A stretch of DNA of 64,000 nt, from positions 28,443,032 to 28,507,031 of the forward strand of contig CM032125.1 in NCBI GenBank assembly GCA_018894105.1, written 5' to 3'. Each line of letters opens with the position of its first letter. Within the stretch, counting starts at the first letter, position 1. The notes below the pieces were generated by a model. The model ran no database searches and was not told the origin of the DNA. It saw only the letters and a program-made list of their open reading frames with translations. A program made the translations under genes and the position numbers. This stretch comes from Jacaranda mimosifolia. Its lineage: Eukaryota > Streptophyta > Magnoliopsida > Lamiales > Bignoniaceae. This document shows, piece by piece, positions 45,686-56,966 of this stretch.

Positions 45686-46076
45686 GTAATGTTTGGTATT
45701 ATATATTTTAGGAGAATGTAAAAATTATGTTGAAAAATGTGATGGACAATTATTTATATTTTAGAAAATAGTTAGAAATTCATTTTGAAGGATATTGGTA
45801 TATTTGTTTATATTTTAGAGGATATATTTTTTACTGTAGTGATTAAATTAATATTTTTTATTGAATTTTTAGAGTGAAAATAAAATTAAGTAATTTTTTT
45901 ATTATAAGAATAATAATAAAATATATATGATATATATATGTATGCATACATATGGGAAAATAGGGATATTTTTGGGATAATGATGGATAGCTGAATAGAA
46001 GAAAGTATTTTGAAAAAATTTATTTTAATATTTGGAGGAAAAATAAATATATTATCAAAACATAACCAAACACTTT
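45686..46076 (+). mobile_element. MITE of the GTTTGGTTATG family, copy 4
   Basis: Flanked by CATAG on both sides (45681-45685 and 46077-46081). The left end GTAATGTTTGGTATTAT pairs with a right end that reads GAAAGTGTTTGGTTATG on the opposite strand. The interior parallels copy 2 from end to end. Confidence 0.7.
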
Positions 46077-46429
46077 CATAGTAAAATATCAAGGTCAGGA
46101 CATTTAGCCTATATTTAACAATAAGATATTCAAAAAATTATATTGTTTTCTCTCTTACAGTGTGAAGAAACAGACATGTTTAATCACAAATAAAATAAAC
46201 AGGTGTGAAATAATTAACGGGAGAAATAATTGTTTAATCAAACAATTAATGAAGCCAGTAAGTCGGTTGCTTTTTAACACTCCACTTTCGGAGAAAATAG
46301 CTACCAATTCGAAGTCTAGTGAAACAAAATTTTTGTTCGTTTATAAATTACAAATAAAAATAAATATAAGTTTATATTATCGTGATTCAGATGGTATTTG
46401 TATAAAAACTTATATAAAATGATCCTATA

Positions 46430-46830
46430 AACTTCTACATTTTATAAGTGTTATAAATTAATGCTAGATCTTATAACCTTCTATACATGGCTTTAGATCA
46501 ACTTATAAAATGCTATATCGTATTTTAAATAAGCTCTTTGAAGTGTTTGAATATAATAAGATATTGATACTAATAAAATATTAGTAATACTAATTTTGTA
46601 ATTAATATAATCAAAATTAAAAGAGTTTGTTAGTATCTTAAAAATAAGTTAAGAACTCATCACTTGTTTAAAAAAAAGCATATAAAATTTTGACATCTTA
46701 TTTTGAGAATTTACAAATTATTTTTTTTACAAAAAATTAGCAAACACTTTATAATATTTTATAAGATTTCAAACAACTTCTAAAATATTTTGAGAAGTTT
46801 ATAAATCTATTAAAGACTATATTAGATCAG
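46430..46830. mobile_element. Diverged relative of the 42303-42698 MITE
   Basis: It shares AATCAAAATTAAAAGAGTTTG-like sequence and the same run of TTATAA motifs in the same order. Terminal repeats are no longer clear. Limits approximate. Confidence 0.45.
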
Positions 46831-47060
46831 GATCACACAATCAATTAATGATTTATTTAATTAGTTCCTTTGAAAGAATTGAGATGGAGCTTGAAGATTG
46901 GCAAAACCTAAAACAGAACAAATGACTAGAGTCGTTGGGAAGAACTCCAACGAAAATCTTCCACTTAAGTTGGTATGAATTTAAAGGTCGAATACTAATC
47001 GAAAATAATAAACAAAAGAGCAATAATAGGCCTACCTTTAATCATGTGGGAGTTGGGGTA
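46831..47060. other. Spacer
   Basis: No gene seen. Confidence 0.35.
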
Positions 47061-47201
47061 CTTGTTTGGTTTTATTTTCACACCCCATTTTCACATTTTT
47101 TATTATTTAAAAATAAAAACACATTATTTTTTATATGTTTTCATCTGATATTATTTTTCTTTTCATTCTCAAACATATTTTTTAATAACATATATGTCTT
47201 T

Positions 47202-47240
<39 letters not shown>

Positions 47241-47410
47241 TATTATTTCTATTTTTCTTCATCTATAACCTACTAAATCCAACATAATCATTATTTTTTA
47301 AATAATTTATCCAAATACAAGCTTATTTTTAACTCATTGTCACTAACTAACTTTTCAAAATTTTAAAAATTGTGGAAATGAAAACTGAAAATGAAAATAA
47401 AACCAAACGG
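47061..47410. mobile_element. MITE with CTTGTTTGGTTTTATTTTC ends, about 350 bp
   Basis: Left end CTTGTTTGGTTTTATTTTC; right end on the opposite strand CCCGTTTGGTTTTATTTTC. The interior holds a CT microsatellite followed by TA (47201-47240). The ends resemble those of the nested MITE at 61566. Confidence 0.65.
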
Positions 47411-48933
47411 GCAGTATCACTAACGTGTATTTGTATGGTCTTCACGACTGGACGGTCGAGATCCTGCCACTATTCCAATCTAACCGCCCCTCATTGGATT
47501 TCGGTTCTAAGCCAATTCGATTGAAGAAACATATGTCCTGAAGTGATTTGTCATTCTAATTCTAGTGGGGACCTTTTGGTATATATTTCCAACTATCTGT
47601 CATATCACTCTCAATATTTACAACATCCATATTTATTATATTATTGATAAAATAATTAGATAATTGACTATGGCATGGGTTGAATAATTTTTTAAAAAAA
47701 TAAAATCAAATTGAGGAGTCAAATGCAACAAAAAATTCTATTAGTCTAATTACAAAATTGTCAATTTTTATTTGATCGAAAATTGAAATATCGTGAAGAA
47801 ACTCTCTACCTTATAATAAATATCTGATAGTGGACATCTCAATGTCAAGTTTCTATCCTTATAATCCATTTGTCATAATCATAATTATTGAAAGCTTGCA
47901 ATTTGCATAATTAATTAAATGATATTGATATAATATAATAATGAAAAAGTAAATTTTATCGGGCGCTTTTTTTTGGTCAATGGAAGTCAATTTACTTTGT
48001 TTCATCTACTTGGATTATTAGGTTAATTTAATAAGCCTAGGTCAACAAGAGAAACTAAGTTAATTTTATATATATGAGAAAGTGATAATTAAATTAAATA
48101 TTTTCATGCATATCTCTTTATATGTTTATTTATTTTATTCTGGAATTTTCTGCAAGCAAAAAGACAGAAGACTTGAGACTAAAAGGAAAATGGGACAAAA
48201 TTTTTAATATTTTTGTTTCTTTCATTATTAAAAGAAGAGATATGTTTATAAATATTTTGGTAGAAGAGTGACCATGGCACAATGAAATTTTGAGATCTTA
48301 AAACTTTGATGTAAGATTTACGAAATATTTGATTTTATCTTTAAATATTTTAAAAGAATGCTTGGAGAATATGTATATTTCAATAGTGGAATTGAATAAT
48401 ATATTAAAATTAAATAAAGTTACATTATGTTTTATAATTTTATTTCATATTAATTTTTATTTTATATTACATTAAACATTTATATTATTAAATAAAATTA
48501 CATCGCTTTTTATATAAAGAAAATCATTAAATATGAATCATTACGTTGTCCGTACCAACATCAAAGTCGTAAAGTATACATAATTCTATCATTTATAATA
48601 TTAATTTTATTAAAATATTAATAGACACCCATACAGTATTTCGTGTCTCCATACAGTTTTGTATGAAACCCACACGTAATTGATTACGTTATCGTTATGT
48701 GACAATAATAAAATTATTGAATTGAAAAATATATATGTGGTGCCCACGAATGAATCATGTCACATAAGAAACAACGAATACAAAAACTATCAAATTCAAT
48801 CAAATAAAGAGATATTTCTGGTGGGCCAAACGAACATTTTCGGTATAAACAGTTTGATTTACAAATTGGAAGTACTGTTTGGATATTTGTGATAATATTT
48901 TCTTATGTAATTTACGTAATTTAGAATTTTTAA
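47411..48933. other. AT-rich intergenic DNA
   Basis: No gene or repeat that I can support over about 1.5 kb. It ends with TAA, the left target duplication of the next element. Confidence 0.4.
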
Positions 48934-49498
48934 GACCTGTTTACTTTGTTAGATGAGGCAGGATGAAGATCCACATCCTGTCTCATCCCATATTTACTTT
49001 GTGGGATTGAATCCCTATAAAAACATGTCGGCCTGCAACTATGCGAATGATTTGAGTGATGTGTCATCCCACCTCAAAGGTGGGATGATTTTATCACACC
49101 TTTGGCGCCATAACTTCAAATAATTTCTAGTTGTGGCGCCAATAAATTTTTTTTTTAAAAATAATTAAAAATATTAAATATTAAAAATATGTTTATATTA
49201 AAATAGTTAAAAGAAAAGTTGATTATATATAGTTTGTGTAAAGATGTTGTATTGAAATGGAGAAAAAATAATTTCTTTATGTTAAATAGAAAAATATTTT
49301 AACAAGGACTACTTTAGTCTTCTAAAATTTATCCAAGTTTTATAATTCATGTTTATGTAAATATTCTCAATACAATAATCCAATTTTATCATTCATATCA
49401 TCCCATAAAATAAACATCCAATAAAAAATATAAAATTATCCTAATCATATTCTTCATCCTATCACTCCACATCTCATATCACAAAGTAAACGGGCTCT
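48934..49498. mobile_element. PIF/Harbinger (Tourist)-like MITE, 565 bp, TAA target duplication
   Basis: Left end GACCTGTTTACTTTGTTAGA; right end on the opposite strand AGAGCCCGTTTACTTTGTGA. It is flanked by TAA on both sides (48931-48933 and 49499-49501), the 3-bp type used by PIF/Harbinger. Two perfect internal hairpins are present: CATCCCACCT/AGGTGGGATG (49065-49087) and TTGGCGCCA/TGGCGCCAA (49102-49142). Confidence 0.75.
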
Positions 49499-50100
49499 TA
49501 ATGTATAATGAAAGGACATGGACACATACGGCAATAAATGCAGTTTAAATCTTCTATTTTATTTGTTGTTTCATTTCTTATTACATTTCATGAAAATATG
49601 ACAAGTATATCTAATATTTTTTTATAAAAATAATTAATTGATAATCAAATACACTTATAAATACAATATGTTAGAATAGAAATGGAATAGAAATGATGTG
49701 ATTGGTTAATATTTTTGAACGTGTTTATAGTATATAAGTAGTCGCATAATATATATACATACATATGTATATATGTAATTGGTAACATATTTATGAAGTT
49801 ATATTAAGCATAAAGAAAAAGAAGTTTATATTGATGATTTTATTTGAATTTTACTGGTGTGATTGTGATTTGCAGAGAGAGAGAGAGATAAAAAAACAAA
49901 TTGACTTTCACATCTATTAGAAATTCAACAACCCATCATACTCTATTAGAAATAAAAGTTCCCCTCTACTGCATATATTTGTCGTCCTGTAAAAATGGTA
50001 TGATTTACGAAGACAAGCATACAACAACCAGAACGGAAATATAAATTAAGAGAGGAAGCAAAACAGTTTTCAGAATCCACTGGACCACTTCCAGCAAAAT
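49499..50100. other. AT-rich intergenic DNA
   Basis: No gene. A GA-rich tract occurs at about 49875-49890. Confidence 0.35.
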
Positions 50101-50396
50101 AAGGGAATGTTTGGATATATTTTGGGTAGTTTGGTGTTGTATATTTTATGGAATTAAATTTTAAAAGTATGGTTGGGGAATCTGAAATTAGAAGTGGAGA
50201 ATATGATGGATTTTTATTTATATTTTGGGAGGAAGAGATAGAAAATATTTTGGGGAATTTCGTTGTGTTTGTTTATGTTTTCGGATAGAATATTTTTTTA
50301 GTGTTCATGTTATATCAATATTTTTTTATTGAATTTTGGGATAAAAATTAAATTGAATAATATTTTTTATTTATGTATAATAATAAAAAATATGTA

Positions 50397-50400
<4 letters not shown>
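50101..50400 (+). mobile_element. MITE of the GTTTGGTTATG family, copy 5 (right end lost)
   Basis: It starts GGGAATGTTTGGATATATT and contains TTTTTTTATTGAATTTTGGG and AATTGAATAATATTTTTTAT in the order of copy 2. It runs into a GT/GA microsatellite (about 50396-50431) where the right half of the family consensus should follow. Confidence 0.6.
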
Positions 50401-50431
<31 letters not shown>

Positions 50432-50503
50432 TTTGCACAGCAGAGGATATGAGGAGCCAAAGTTTTTTTTCTTGTTTTTGTGGGGGTTGGGGGGGGGGGG
50501 GGG
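50396..50503. repeat. GT/GA microsatellite and a 15-G run
   Basis: (GT)n then (GA)n at 50396-50431, and a run of 15 G at 50489-50503 preceded by GGGGGTT. The guanine tract could form a G-quadruplex. Confidence 0.7.
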
Positions 50504-51609
50504 TTGGTTTGGTCATTGGGGCTTCTTTAGCAGGGATACTTTGGGGCATTCCTGTAGAATGCACTACATTTTTGGATATGCTCTGCAAAAATGATTTTTC
50601 ATAAATTTTCTAATTATTCAAACTATATACTAATTTTTCATAAATGATTAGTTCCAAAAACTTCTTGATTTTTCATGAATTTTTAATTTTATATTCTAGT
50701 CTAATTTCCTATAATTAGACGTAACTTTCTTCATATATCAGAAATTACACTAAGAAAAGATTCATGACAATTATCAAAATTACAACTAAAAAATGGTAGA
50801 TTAAAAGCTTGATTTGAAGCATTAGCAATGCCGTCTGTTCCAAAAACAAAAGCTTCTTTACGCCTTAGGATGGAAAGGAGGGCAGCCTATATGAGGCAAT
50901 AGAACACAAAAAAAAAGACCCAACTGATCAGTTTAGGGTTCTACTACAAACTTTATTTATTTAAGATAGAATAGGAATTATATGGATTAAAATCAACGTT
51001 TATCTGTCAATTTGATTTTGTTAATGTAGATTTCGGTCAGTTGGATTGAATTTTTATTTTTTTACATAGCCTATTAGTGCATTATACATGCCATCAAATG
51101 TGTCGAAGTTATTTAATTATTATATAATCTATAAATACCTCGTGAAATTGTAGGAACATATCAAAAGTGTGTCCCGTTTCACAAAATAACTCTTTTAAAA
51201 TGTTATAAATGATACTTTATAATTTATTCTCTATTTAATTTTTTTTTTAAATTTTGCTAAAGTCTAAGCGAAACCTCTCATTAAGACCTCCATGGTTTAT
51301 AGAATTCCTATAGGACTTCAATTTTAAATGATTTAAGAATTTTTAATTCCCTTTTTATAAAGTGATTGGGTGGAGATTTTTATGCATCTCAATTCTCGAA
51401 AATGATCTCATTTCCTTTCTAGTCTAGTATAATGTATTTTGAATCTCAACCGACGAATGTTGTTGTTGGGAATCCACCAAAATTTGATTTTTAACATACC
51501 ACACACGTTTTACACGCATTGTTTTCAATTAGCCCACTAGTGGCATGGGCCCAAAAATTCAGTTCAGAATACACAACCAAACAGTCCCTTCCACATTTCC
51601 AGCTCATTT
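50504..51609. other. Intergenic DNA, 3' flank of the ERF gene
   Basis: No gene seen. The part near 51600 presumably holds the ERF 3' untranslated region. Confidence 0.4.
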
Positions 51610-52401
51610 TCAGGCCACCACTAACTGCCCGCCAACTGGCAGTGGCGTCAATTGGCACGCAACTTGATGCACATTAGATTGGCTCTCCACTTCCAGCTCG
51701 GCTTGCTCAGCCGCTACCTCTTTCTTCGTCCGCTTCGGCGAGCCACTATCTGAGCAGGAGGTAACAGTCGATGCTGTTGAACCAGACGGCTCCGGTGACC
51801 TCCGCTTCCCCGTTACTCTCACCGGCTCGGGTTCATTCAAGCCGATCTTGTGCGGGAAGTTTAGCAACGCCTTTGAGCCACGCATTCTGTAAGCCGCTCT
51901 GTCATAAGCCAAAGCCGCCTCCTCAGCCGTTTCATAAGTTCCAAGCCACACCCTTGCCCCGTTTTTAGCCGGGTCTCTTATCTCAGCAGCGAACTTCCCC
52001 CACGGCCGTTGCCTTACTCCTCTGTAGTGCCTCCCCTTAGGCCGCGCCACCACCGGCGCCACCGCCACCGGCGGAGCAACCACATATTCCGTCCTCACCG
52101 CAGCCAAGCCCATCTCCGGCTCGGCTTCAAACCTGGGCTCCGCTTTAACCTCTTTGAACGGCGTCCATCCATCGTTAATAAACCTTGGCTCGGCCTTAAC
52201 ATCGTTAAACGGCGTCCATCCGTCATTAACGGCGTCGCGCAAGAGCCCGTAAATGACCATATCTTCAGAGTCATCAACTTTTAGAGGCAAGTCACCCCAG
52301 GTCTCCGTCAAACACGGCATCAGACTGCTGAAACTGGAGCTCCGGCAATACACCGGCGGCAGCTCCACCGGCGTCAACTCACTGAAAATCGGCTGGTACA
52401 T
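51610..52401 (-). CDS. Ethylene-response factor, AP2/ERF group IX (ERF1/ERF2-like), 263 aa
   Basis: A nuclear transcription factor expected to bind the GCC box in defence and ethylene/jasmonate-responsive genes. The AP2/ERF domain spans about residues 125-183 ([20 protein letters not shown], the WLG motif, ending in LLNFP), with the ERF-type Ala and Asp in AAEIRD. The N-terminus carries the acidic group IX motif ([15 protein letters not shown] followed by DGWTPF), known as an activation region in AtERF1/2-like proteins. A basic PKRTKK at 222-227 may be the nuclear localisation signal. There are no introns, as usual for the group. The ATG at 52401 is the first in the leader. DGWTPF and the 11 residues after it are duplicated in tandem (60-76 and 77-93). 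Confidence 0.95.
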   Translation of the reverse strand: MYQPIFSELTPVELPPVYCRSSSFSSLMPCLTETWGDLPLKVDDSEDMVIYGLLRDAVNDGWTPFNDVKAEPRFINDGWTPFKEVKAEPRFEAEPEMGLAAVRTEYVVAPPVAVAPVVARPKGRHYRGVRQRPWGKFAAEIRDPAKNGARVWLGTYETAEEAALAYDRAAYRMRGSKALLNFPHKIGLNEPEPVRVTGKRRSPEPSGSTASTVTSCSDSGSPKRTKKEVAAEQAELEVESQSNVHQVACQLTPLPVGGQLVVA

Positions 52402-52560
52402 GAAGCTCTGATCAATTTCGCAGATGGGTTTTCTCGAAATTGTGAAAAAAGAGAATGAATTAAAGAGGAATTACAAAAACCAGAGATGAAATTTTTCTGA
52501 ATTTTGGAATAAAAGAAGGGGTGGGGGGATATATAGGGCGAAGAGAGAGAAAAGGATGTG
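52402..52560 (-). promoter_or_regulatory. Core promoter and leader of the ERF gene
   Basis: On the minus strand CTATATAT (52536-52529) lies about 130 bp before the ATG and is a plausible TATA box. No upstream ATG occurs between it and the start. A GA-rich tract is found next to it (52541-52552). Confidence 0.55.
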
Positions 52561-53359
52561 AGAAGGTGCATGCACCCGTGAGAAAAATATAGTGCCTATA
52601 CAGTAGAACTTATTATGCAATATGATTATCCCTATCCAAGTTTTGGGTTTCTATGAAGTTTCATAAAAGTTCCCCATCAAAAAATAAATAAAAAAGAAGC
52701 TTCATAAAAGTTGCAAGTGGAGCAAGTTGTTGCGTGATGTATAGGAACACGTGGTTAATTGCATCAACTTGCAATTTATTTTTTGTTTTTTGGAGGATAA
52801 GGGATGCTGGCGTCACTTTTTGACGGCAGCCATTCATCATTTAAGAATTCAAAATTAAATATAAGGATTGCAAACAAAGTAGAAGAATGTTTGCAAACGG
52901 ATAAATTGTACAATATTTATGGAGTAATGACATTTGAGAAATAATAAGCGACTTAATTTGGAGCATGGAATCTACTTCAATTATTTAGATGTCAAGAATG
53001 GAACTCGAAAGAGGGAGCATTGTTGATCATACACAGTTGGCGGGTTTTAACTTATGTTTCACGTCACAATTAAATGTTGAGTGTATAAAATATGTTTTGA
53101 AATAAATATGTGATTCATGATCATATATTCATAAAATAAAATACACGATATAATATAAATTAAAATAAAAAATTTAAATACTAATTACTACAATATAACA
53201 ATACATAAATCAATTTAGAAACAAAAAATTAATATGAAATAAAACACACCAAGACTTGTTGGAGAATTCGAATCAACGATATCGTAAGAATTTTTTAATT
53301 TACACAAATATGCATATTAAGAATTTATTAGGATTTAAATTTAAACTTCACACTTATAC
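52561..53359. other. Upstream intergenic DNA of the ERF gene
   Basis: No gene. It ends with the 8-bp target site ACTTATAC (53352-53359). Confidence 0.4.
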
Positions 53360-54469
53360 TAGGGATGGCAATTTAACTTGTTACCCACGGGTATCTACCT
53401 GCTCCAACCTGATGGATTTAAAAATTTTAGTTATTGATCGGGTATGGAGGTGGGTATGGGAATACCCGTTTTGATCATGAAAAGGTGGAGGTGGATATGG
53501 TATAACTCTTTTCTCACCCAAACCCGCCTGAATAGATACCTAATTGGAGATTGGGTATGAGGAATCTCCACGTCCACCTCTGCCTCCACTTCCAAATTCA
53601 CAAATATATATATATATAAATATATAAGTGTGTGTGTGTGTGTGTGTGTGTGTGTCTATATATATATTTATATTAATTGAATTAATTTTACAATTTGTAC
53701 TAAACAACTATTTAATTTTTAATGTTGTATTTTATTTCTTTTATTAAAATAATGACGTGTGAATTATTTACTTTAAGTCAAAATAATGTAATAACCATAA
53801 CATAAAGTTTCAATTTCAATTGTAATCAATAACAACACAAACAAGATATATTTTTATAACAAAGTTTTATTTGTAACTTTTTTCTAGTACATAAGATTTT
53901 GAAACTTATTGTGCGTGATTCTAAATAATTTATCTAAATACATATATAATTTAAAATCATGCGTACTTACCAAACACTAAAGAGAAATTTTAAAAATCAA
54001 GCCATTACCCTGCCAAGTTAAAAAAAAAAAAAGAAGAAGAAGAAAAATCTTTCATGCACCACAATAGCAAGCCGTTTGCAAAAATGATGGTTGATTCAGA
54101 CTTGTGTGATTTAATTTAATGATGTGAAGAATTGAAAATCAAAAAGAATAACAAAATGATTGATGTAACTCTTTATCATTTGAATTATATTTAATTGGAT
54201 TAATTCTATTTTATTTTTGGTGATATTAGATTGCATTTAATTTAAGTGAATTTATAATGGCGGACTTCTGAATTAATTTTAATTTCTATTTAATATATTT
54301 TGAAAAATAAAATGATAAATAGGGAGTATCCATAAATATGGATGTGAATATGGATACAAAGTTATCCTTCCCATTGGGTATGGAGTCAGGTATGGAGATT
54401 GATTTGGCAAATAAGGATGGGGATGGGGATCAATAATCCTCCACCTAACCCTCCCCATTGCCATTCCTA
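53360..54469. mobile_element. hAT non-autonomous element, 1.1 kb, 8-bp target duplication
   Basis: The ends are TAGGGATGGCAAT and, on the opposite strand, TAGGAATGGCAAT. It is flanked by ACTTATAC (53352-53359) and AATTATAC (54470-54477), an 8-bp duplication with one change. Subterminal regions are rich in GGGTA/TACCC and GGAGG motifs. A TA/TG microsatellite lies at about 53605-53668. There is no transposase ORF. Confidence 0.8.
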
Positions 54470-54652
54470 AATTATACATATGAGGCTGATTGTATTGAAC
54501 CAATTAACCACTTAAGAAGACCTCATCCAAGTAAAACTTTGGCGTTCTAGTTTTAGATTAGCCCAGTTAGAAATAATGGTATTGTCTTAATACAAGTTTT
54601 AGTGAGTATAATTTCCACTTTTGGAGACAATTAATTAATAGGGTTGGTTAGG

Positions 54653-54714
54653 AATAGGCCTATCAATGGGTAGGATTTTACTCTACCCAAACCCATTACA
54701 ATAGTATAATACCC
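54653..54714. repeat. Left part of a TAGGC-type hAT-like repeat, host of nested insertions
   Basis: TAGGCCTATCAATGGGTAGG starts a sequence related to 4415-4585 and 58590-58736. It is interrupted by the element at 54715 and resumes after 55574 with ATACCCATACCC before the GC-rich array. Its right end was not found. Confidence 0.45.
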
Positions 54715-55573
54715 TATAATGCATGAATACGCCGTAAAATCACTCCGCGCAATGTCAGACGCCGACATGGCCCCGAGACGTGTCGGATGCGGCAACAAAG
54801 TATCCAAAAGTTAAAATAAAAAGATAAAATTCAACATGGTTTTGGACACGGCTAAAGGATGTGTCCAACACAGCAAGGACATGGTGAAGCTTTTCTATTA
54901 AACTTTACAAAATTTAAAGGCTGATAAACAATATAAAAAAATTTTAAATGGCAAATAAAATTAGTAAAAAACCTCACAATGATCATAATATCCTAATAAA
55001 TTTGGATGAATAGACATACTACAAATTTTTTTTTTTATAAAAAGTAGTAAGTGATAATTGAAAACTTGGCACTAATTATATATATATATATAAGTAACAA
55101 AAAAATTTTGTTCTATCACCAATAATTTATTTTTACACGTTTAATAGTGGCAAAAATTGTATTTAAGTTATCACCATTGATAATTGATGGCAAATCTTTA
55201 ATTATAAGCATAAATCTTTTCAAATATTATTAGTTATAATTTTTACATTATCACTTTCTTTTTATGACTAATATTATATTTTTTTGTATTGAAAATTTTC
55301 ATTATATAATTTACATGAAGTCTAATACTTATTGTAATATAGAGGATTCATTATCTATTTGAATTTAAAATATATTTATTTAATACTTAGTGTTGATTTA
55401 TATATTTTATATTACATGCATTAATATGATTAATAAATACTTATACATATATAATTATATATATATATATATTATGATAGCTGTGCATATTCTAAAATTT
55501 TATAATTTAATGTGTCGCTATGTCCGTATCGTGTCCGTGTTCGTGTCATTGTGTACGTATCCGTGCATCATAG
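54715..55573. mobile_element. Mutator- or hAT-like element, 859 bp, 8-9-bp target duplication
   Basis: Flanked by exact ATAATACCC (54706-54714 and 55574-55582). Ends TATAATGCATGAATACG and, on the opposite strand, CTATGATGCACGGATACG form an imperfect inverted repeat. Sequence inside both ends is rich in CGGACACG/CGTGTCC motifs. If the first C belongs to the element, the duplication is 8 bp (hAT); otherwise it is 9 bp (Mutator). A smaller CACTA-like MITE is nested in it. Confidence 0.75.
55017..55291. mobile_element. CACTA-like MITE, diverged copy, nested
   Basis: It follows the same order of motifs as 60712-61165 (start TACTACAAA, then AGTGATAA, GGCACTAATTA, AAGTAACAAAA, TCACC) and ends with ACTAATATTATATTTTTTTG, as that copy does. 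It is shorter and lacks sharp ends. Confidence 0.6.
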
Positions 55574-55596
55574 ATAATACCCATACCCATACCCCG

Positions 55597-55966
55597 GTGC
55601 CGGGACGTGCGCGCACAAGTGCCGGGTAGTGCCGGGACGTGCCCGGACGCCTGCCGGGTGGTGCCGGGACGTGCGCGCACAAGTGCCGGGTAGTGCCGGG
55701 ACGTGTCCGGACGAGCCCGCACGCCTGCCGGGTGGTGCCGGGACGTGCGCGCACAAGTGCCGGGTAGTGCCGGGACGTGCCCGGACGCCTGCCGGGTGGT
55801 GCCGGGACGTGCGCGCACAAGTGCCGGGTAGTGCCGGGACGTGTCCGGACGAGCCCGCACGCCTGCCGGGTGGTGCCGGGACGTGTGCGCACAAGTGCCG
55901 GGACGTGTCGGGACGCCTGCCGGGTGGTGCCGGGACGTGCGCGCACAAGTGCCGGGTAGTGTCCGG
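55597..55966. repeat. GC-rich minisatellite with higher-order repeat
   Basis: Every unit begins GTGCCGGGACGTG. A units (32 bp, with the palindrome GTGCGCGCAC), B units (32 bp) and B' units (42 bp, with GAGCCCGCAC inserted) alternate A-B-A-B'. The block A-B-A-B' is 138 bp and occurs twice in a row (55597-55734 and 55735-55872), by eye without a difference. A partial third block with shortened units follows to about 55966. Very high GC content, against AT-rich flanks. Because 138 is a multiple of 3, reading frames on both strands stay open; these are not taken as genes. Confidence 0.9.
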
Positions 55967-56966
55967 AGGGTGGAGTCTATACCCATAAAATATCCAATAT
56001 CAAATACTCATGTCCAACTCCCTCCTTCCCAACTTTAATTTTTTTTACTCATAAAGCTTTATTTAGTTACTATTTTCGTCAAACCTAAACCCCAAAATAT
56101 TAAAAATAATTGAATTGGTGTCATTATTTTTATATGCAAAACTTACCCAAATATCTTATACCTCGAAATTACTCATTGTTCGAATACTCAAATTTAACTA
56201 GTTAACTTAAATTACTTATATCTAAAATTAAATTTATACTAATAATAATGGCATACTTGAAGTGTATACTTAGATTTTTAATATATATAAAATAAAAAAA
56301 ATAAAATTATTTTGAATTTATTTATTTTCAATAGCTTTGGACAGTGGAAAAAGAAATAATATTTAAAGGGTGTTTACATAACTACAAAAAAATTTACGAG
56401 TTTAAATATTATTAAATTCTTCTTTTTTTTGGTTTGGTGGGGTGGGGAGGGGAGTGTTGCATAGCTTGAAGCAAGTCATTTTGATGCATCACATATTGAG
56501 AATGCTCTTCATCTATTAAAGTTGAAATTGTGTTTGTTATCTGTGTGTCCACATTGTTTTATTTATATTTTGATAATGAAATATTATCTTTCAAAATATG
56601 AAAAATTATGGTGCACTGTTTGAAAATTTTTATTTTTCAAAAATATTTTTTAAAATTATATTTTATTAAACATGTTCTCTTCGAAAAAAATGTGAACTTA
56701 TTCAAGAATGATTTGAGACATCCTTGCCTTTTCCATTTTTCTTTATATTTAAAAATATTTACTAAATGTAATAGCATAAATTTTTCCTACTATTTATATA
56801 TATTTGATTGAATATATTACATGAAATAATAATATTTCAAAAAAATGAAAAGAATAAAGCTAAAGAAAGAAAATATAATATCTTAGAGGAAAAATAAAAA
56901 GAAAAAAAACATAATATTGGGAAGAGAGAAAAAAGTGACACATACTTTTGTGGTTCCTATTTATTT
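55967..56966. other. AT-rich intergenic DNA
   Basis: No gene. The first 60 bp (CTATACCCATAAAATATCC) may be the right part of the TAGGC-type element that the array interrupts. Confidence 0.35.

Noticed and set aside
43630..46092. Minus-strand frames at 43630-43875 and 45886-46092 with similar peptides
   Set aside because: The similarity reflects two copies of the same non-coding MITE, not a gene family.
51771..52284. Plus-strand frames of 65 and 91 codons across the ERF gene
   Set aside because: Complementary shadows of a GC-rich coding exon; Arg/Pro-rich without motifs.
55518..55988. Long open frames of 120-146 codons on both strands over the GC-rich array
   Set aside because: All follow from the absence of A/T-rich stop codons and a repeat length divisible by 3. 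They are low-complexity, overlap each other on both strands, and have no family similarity.
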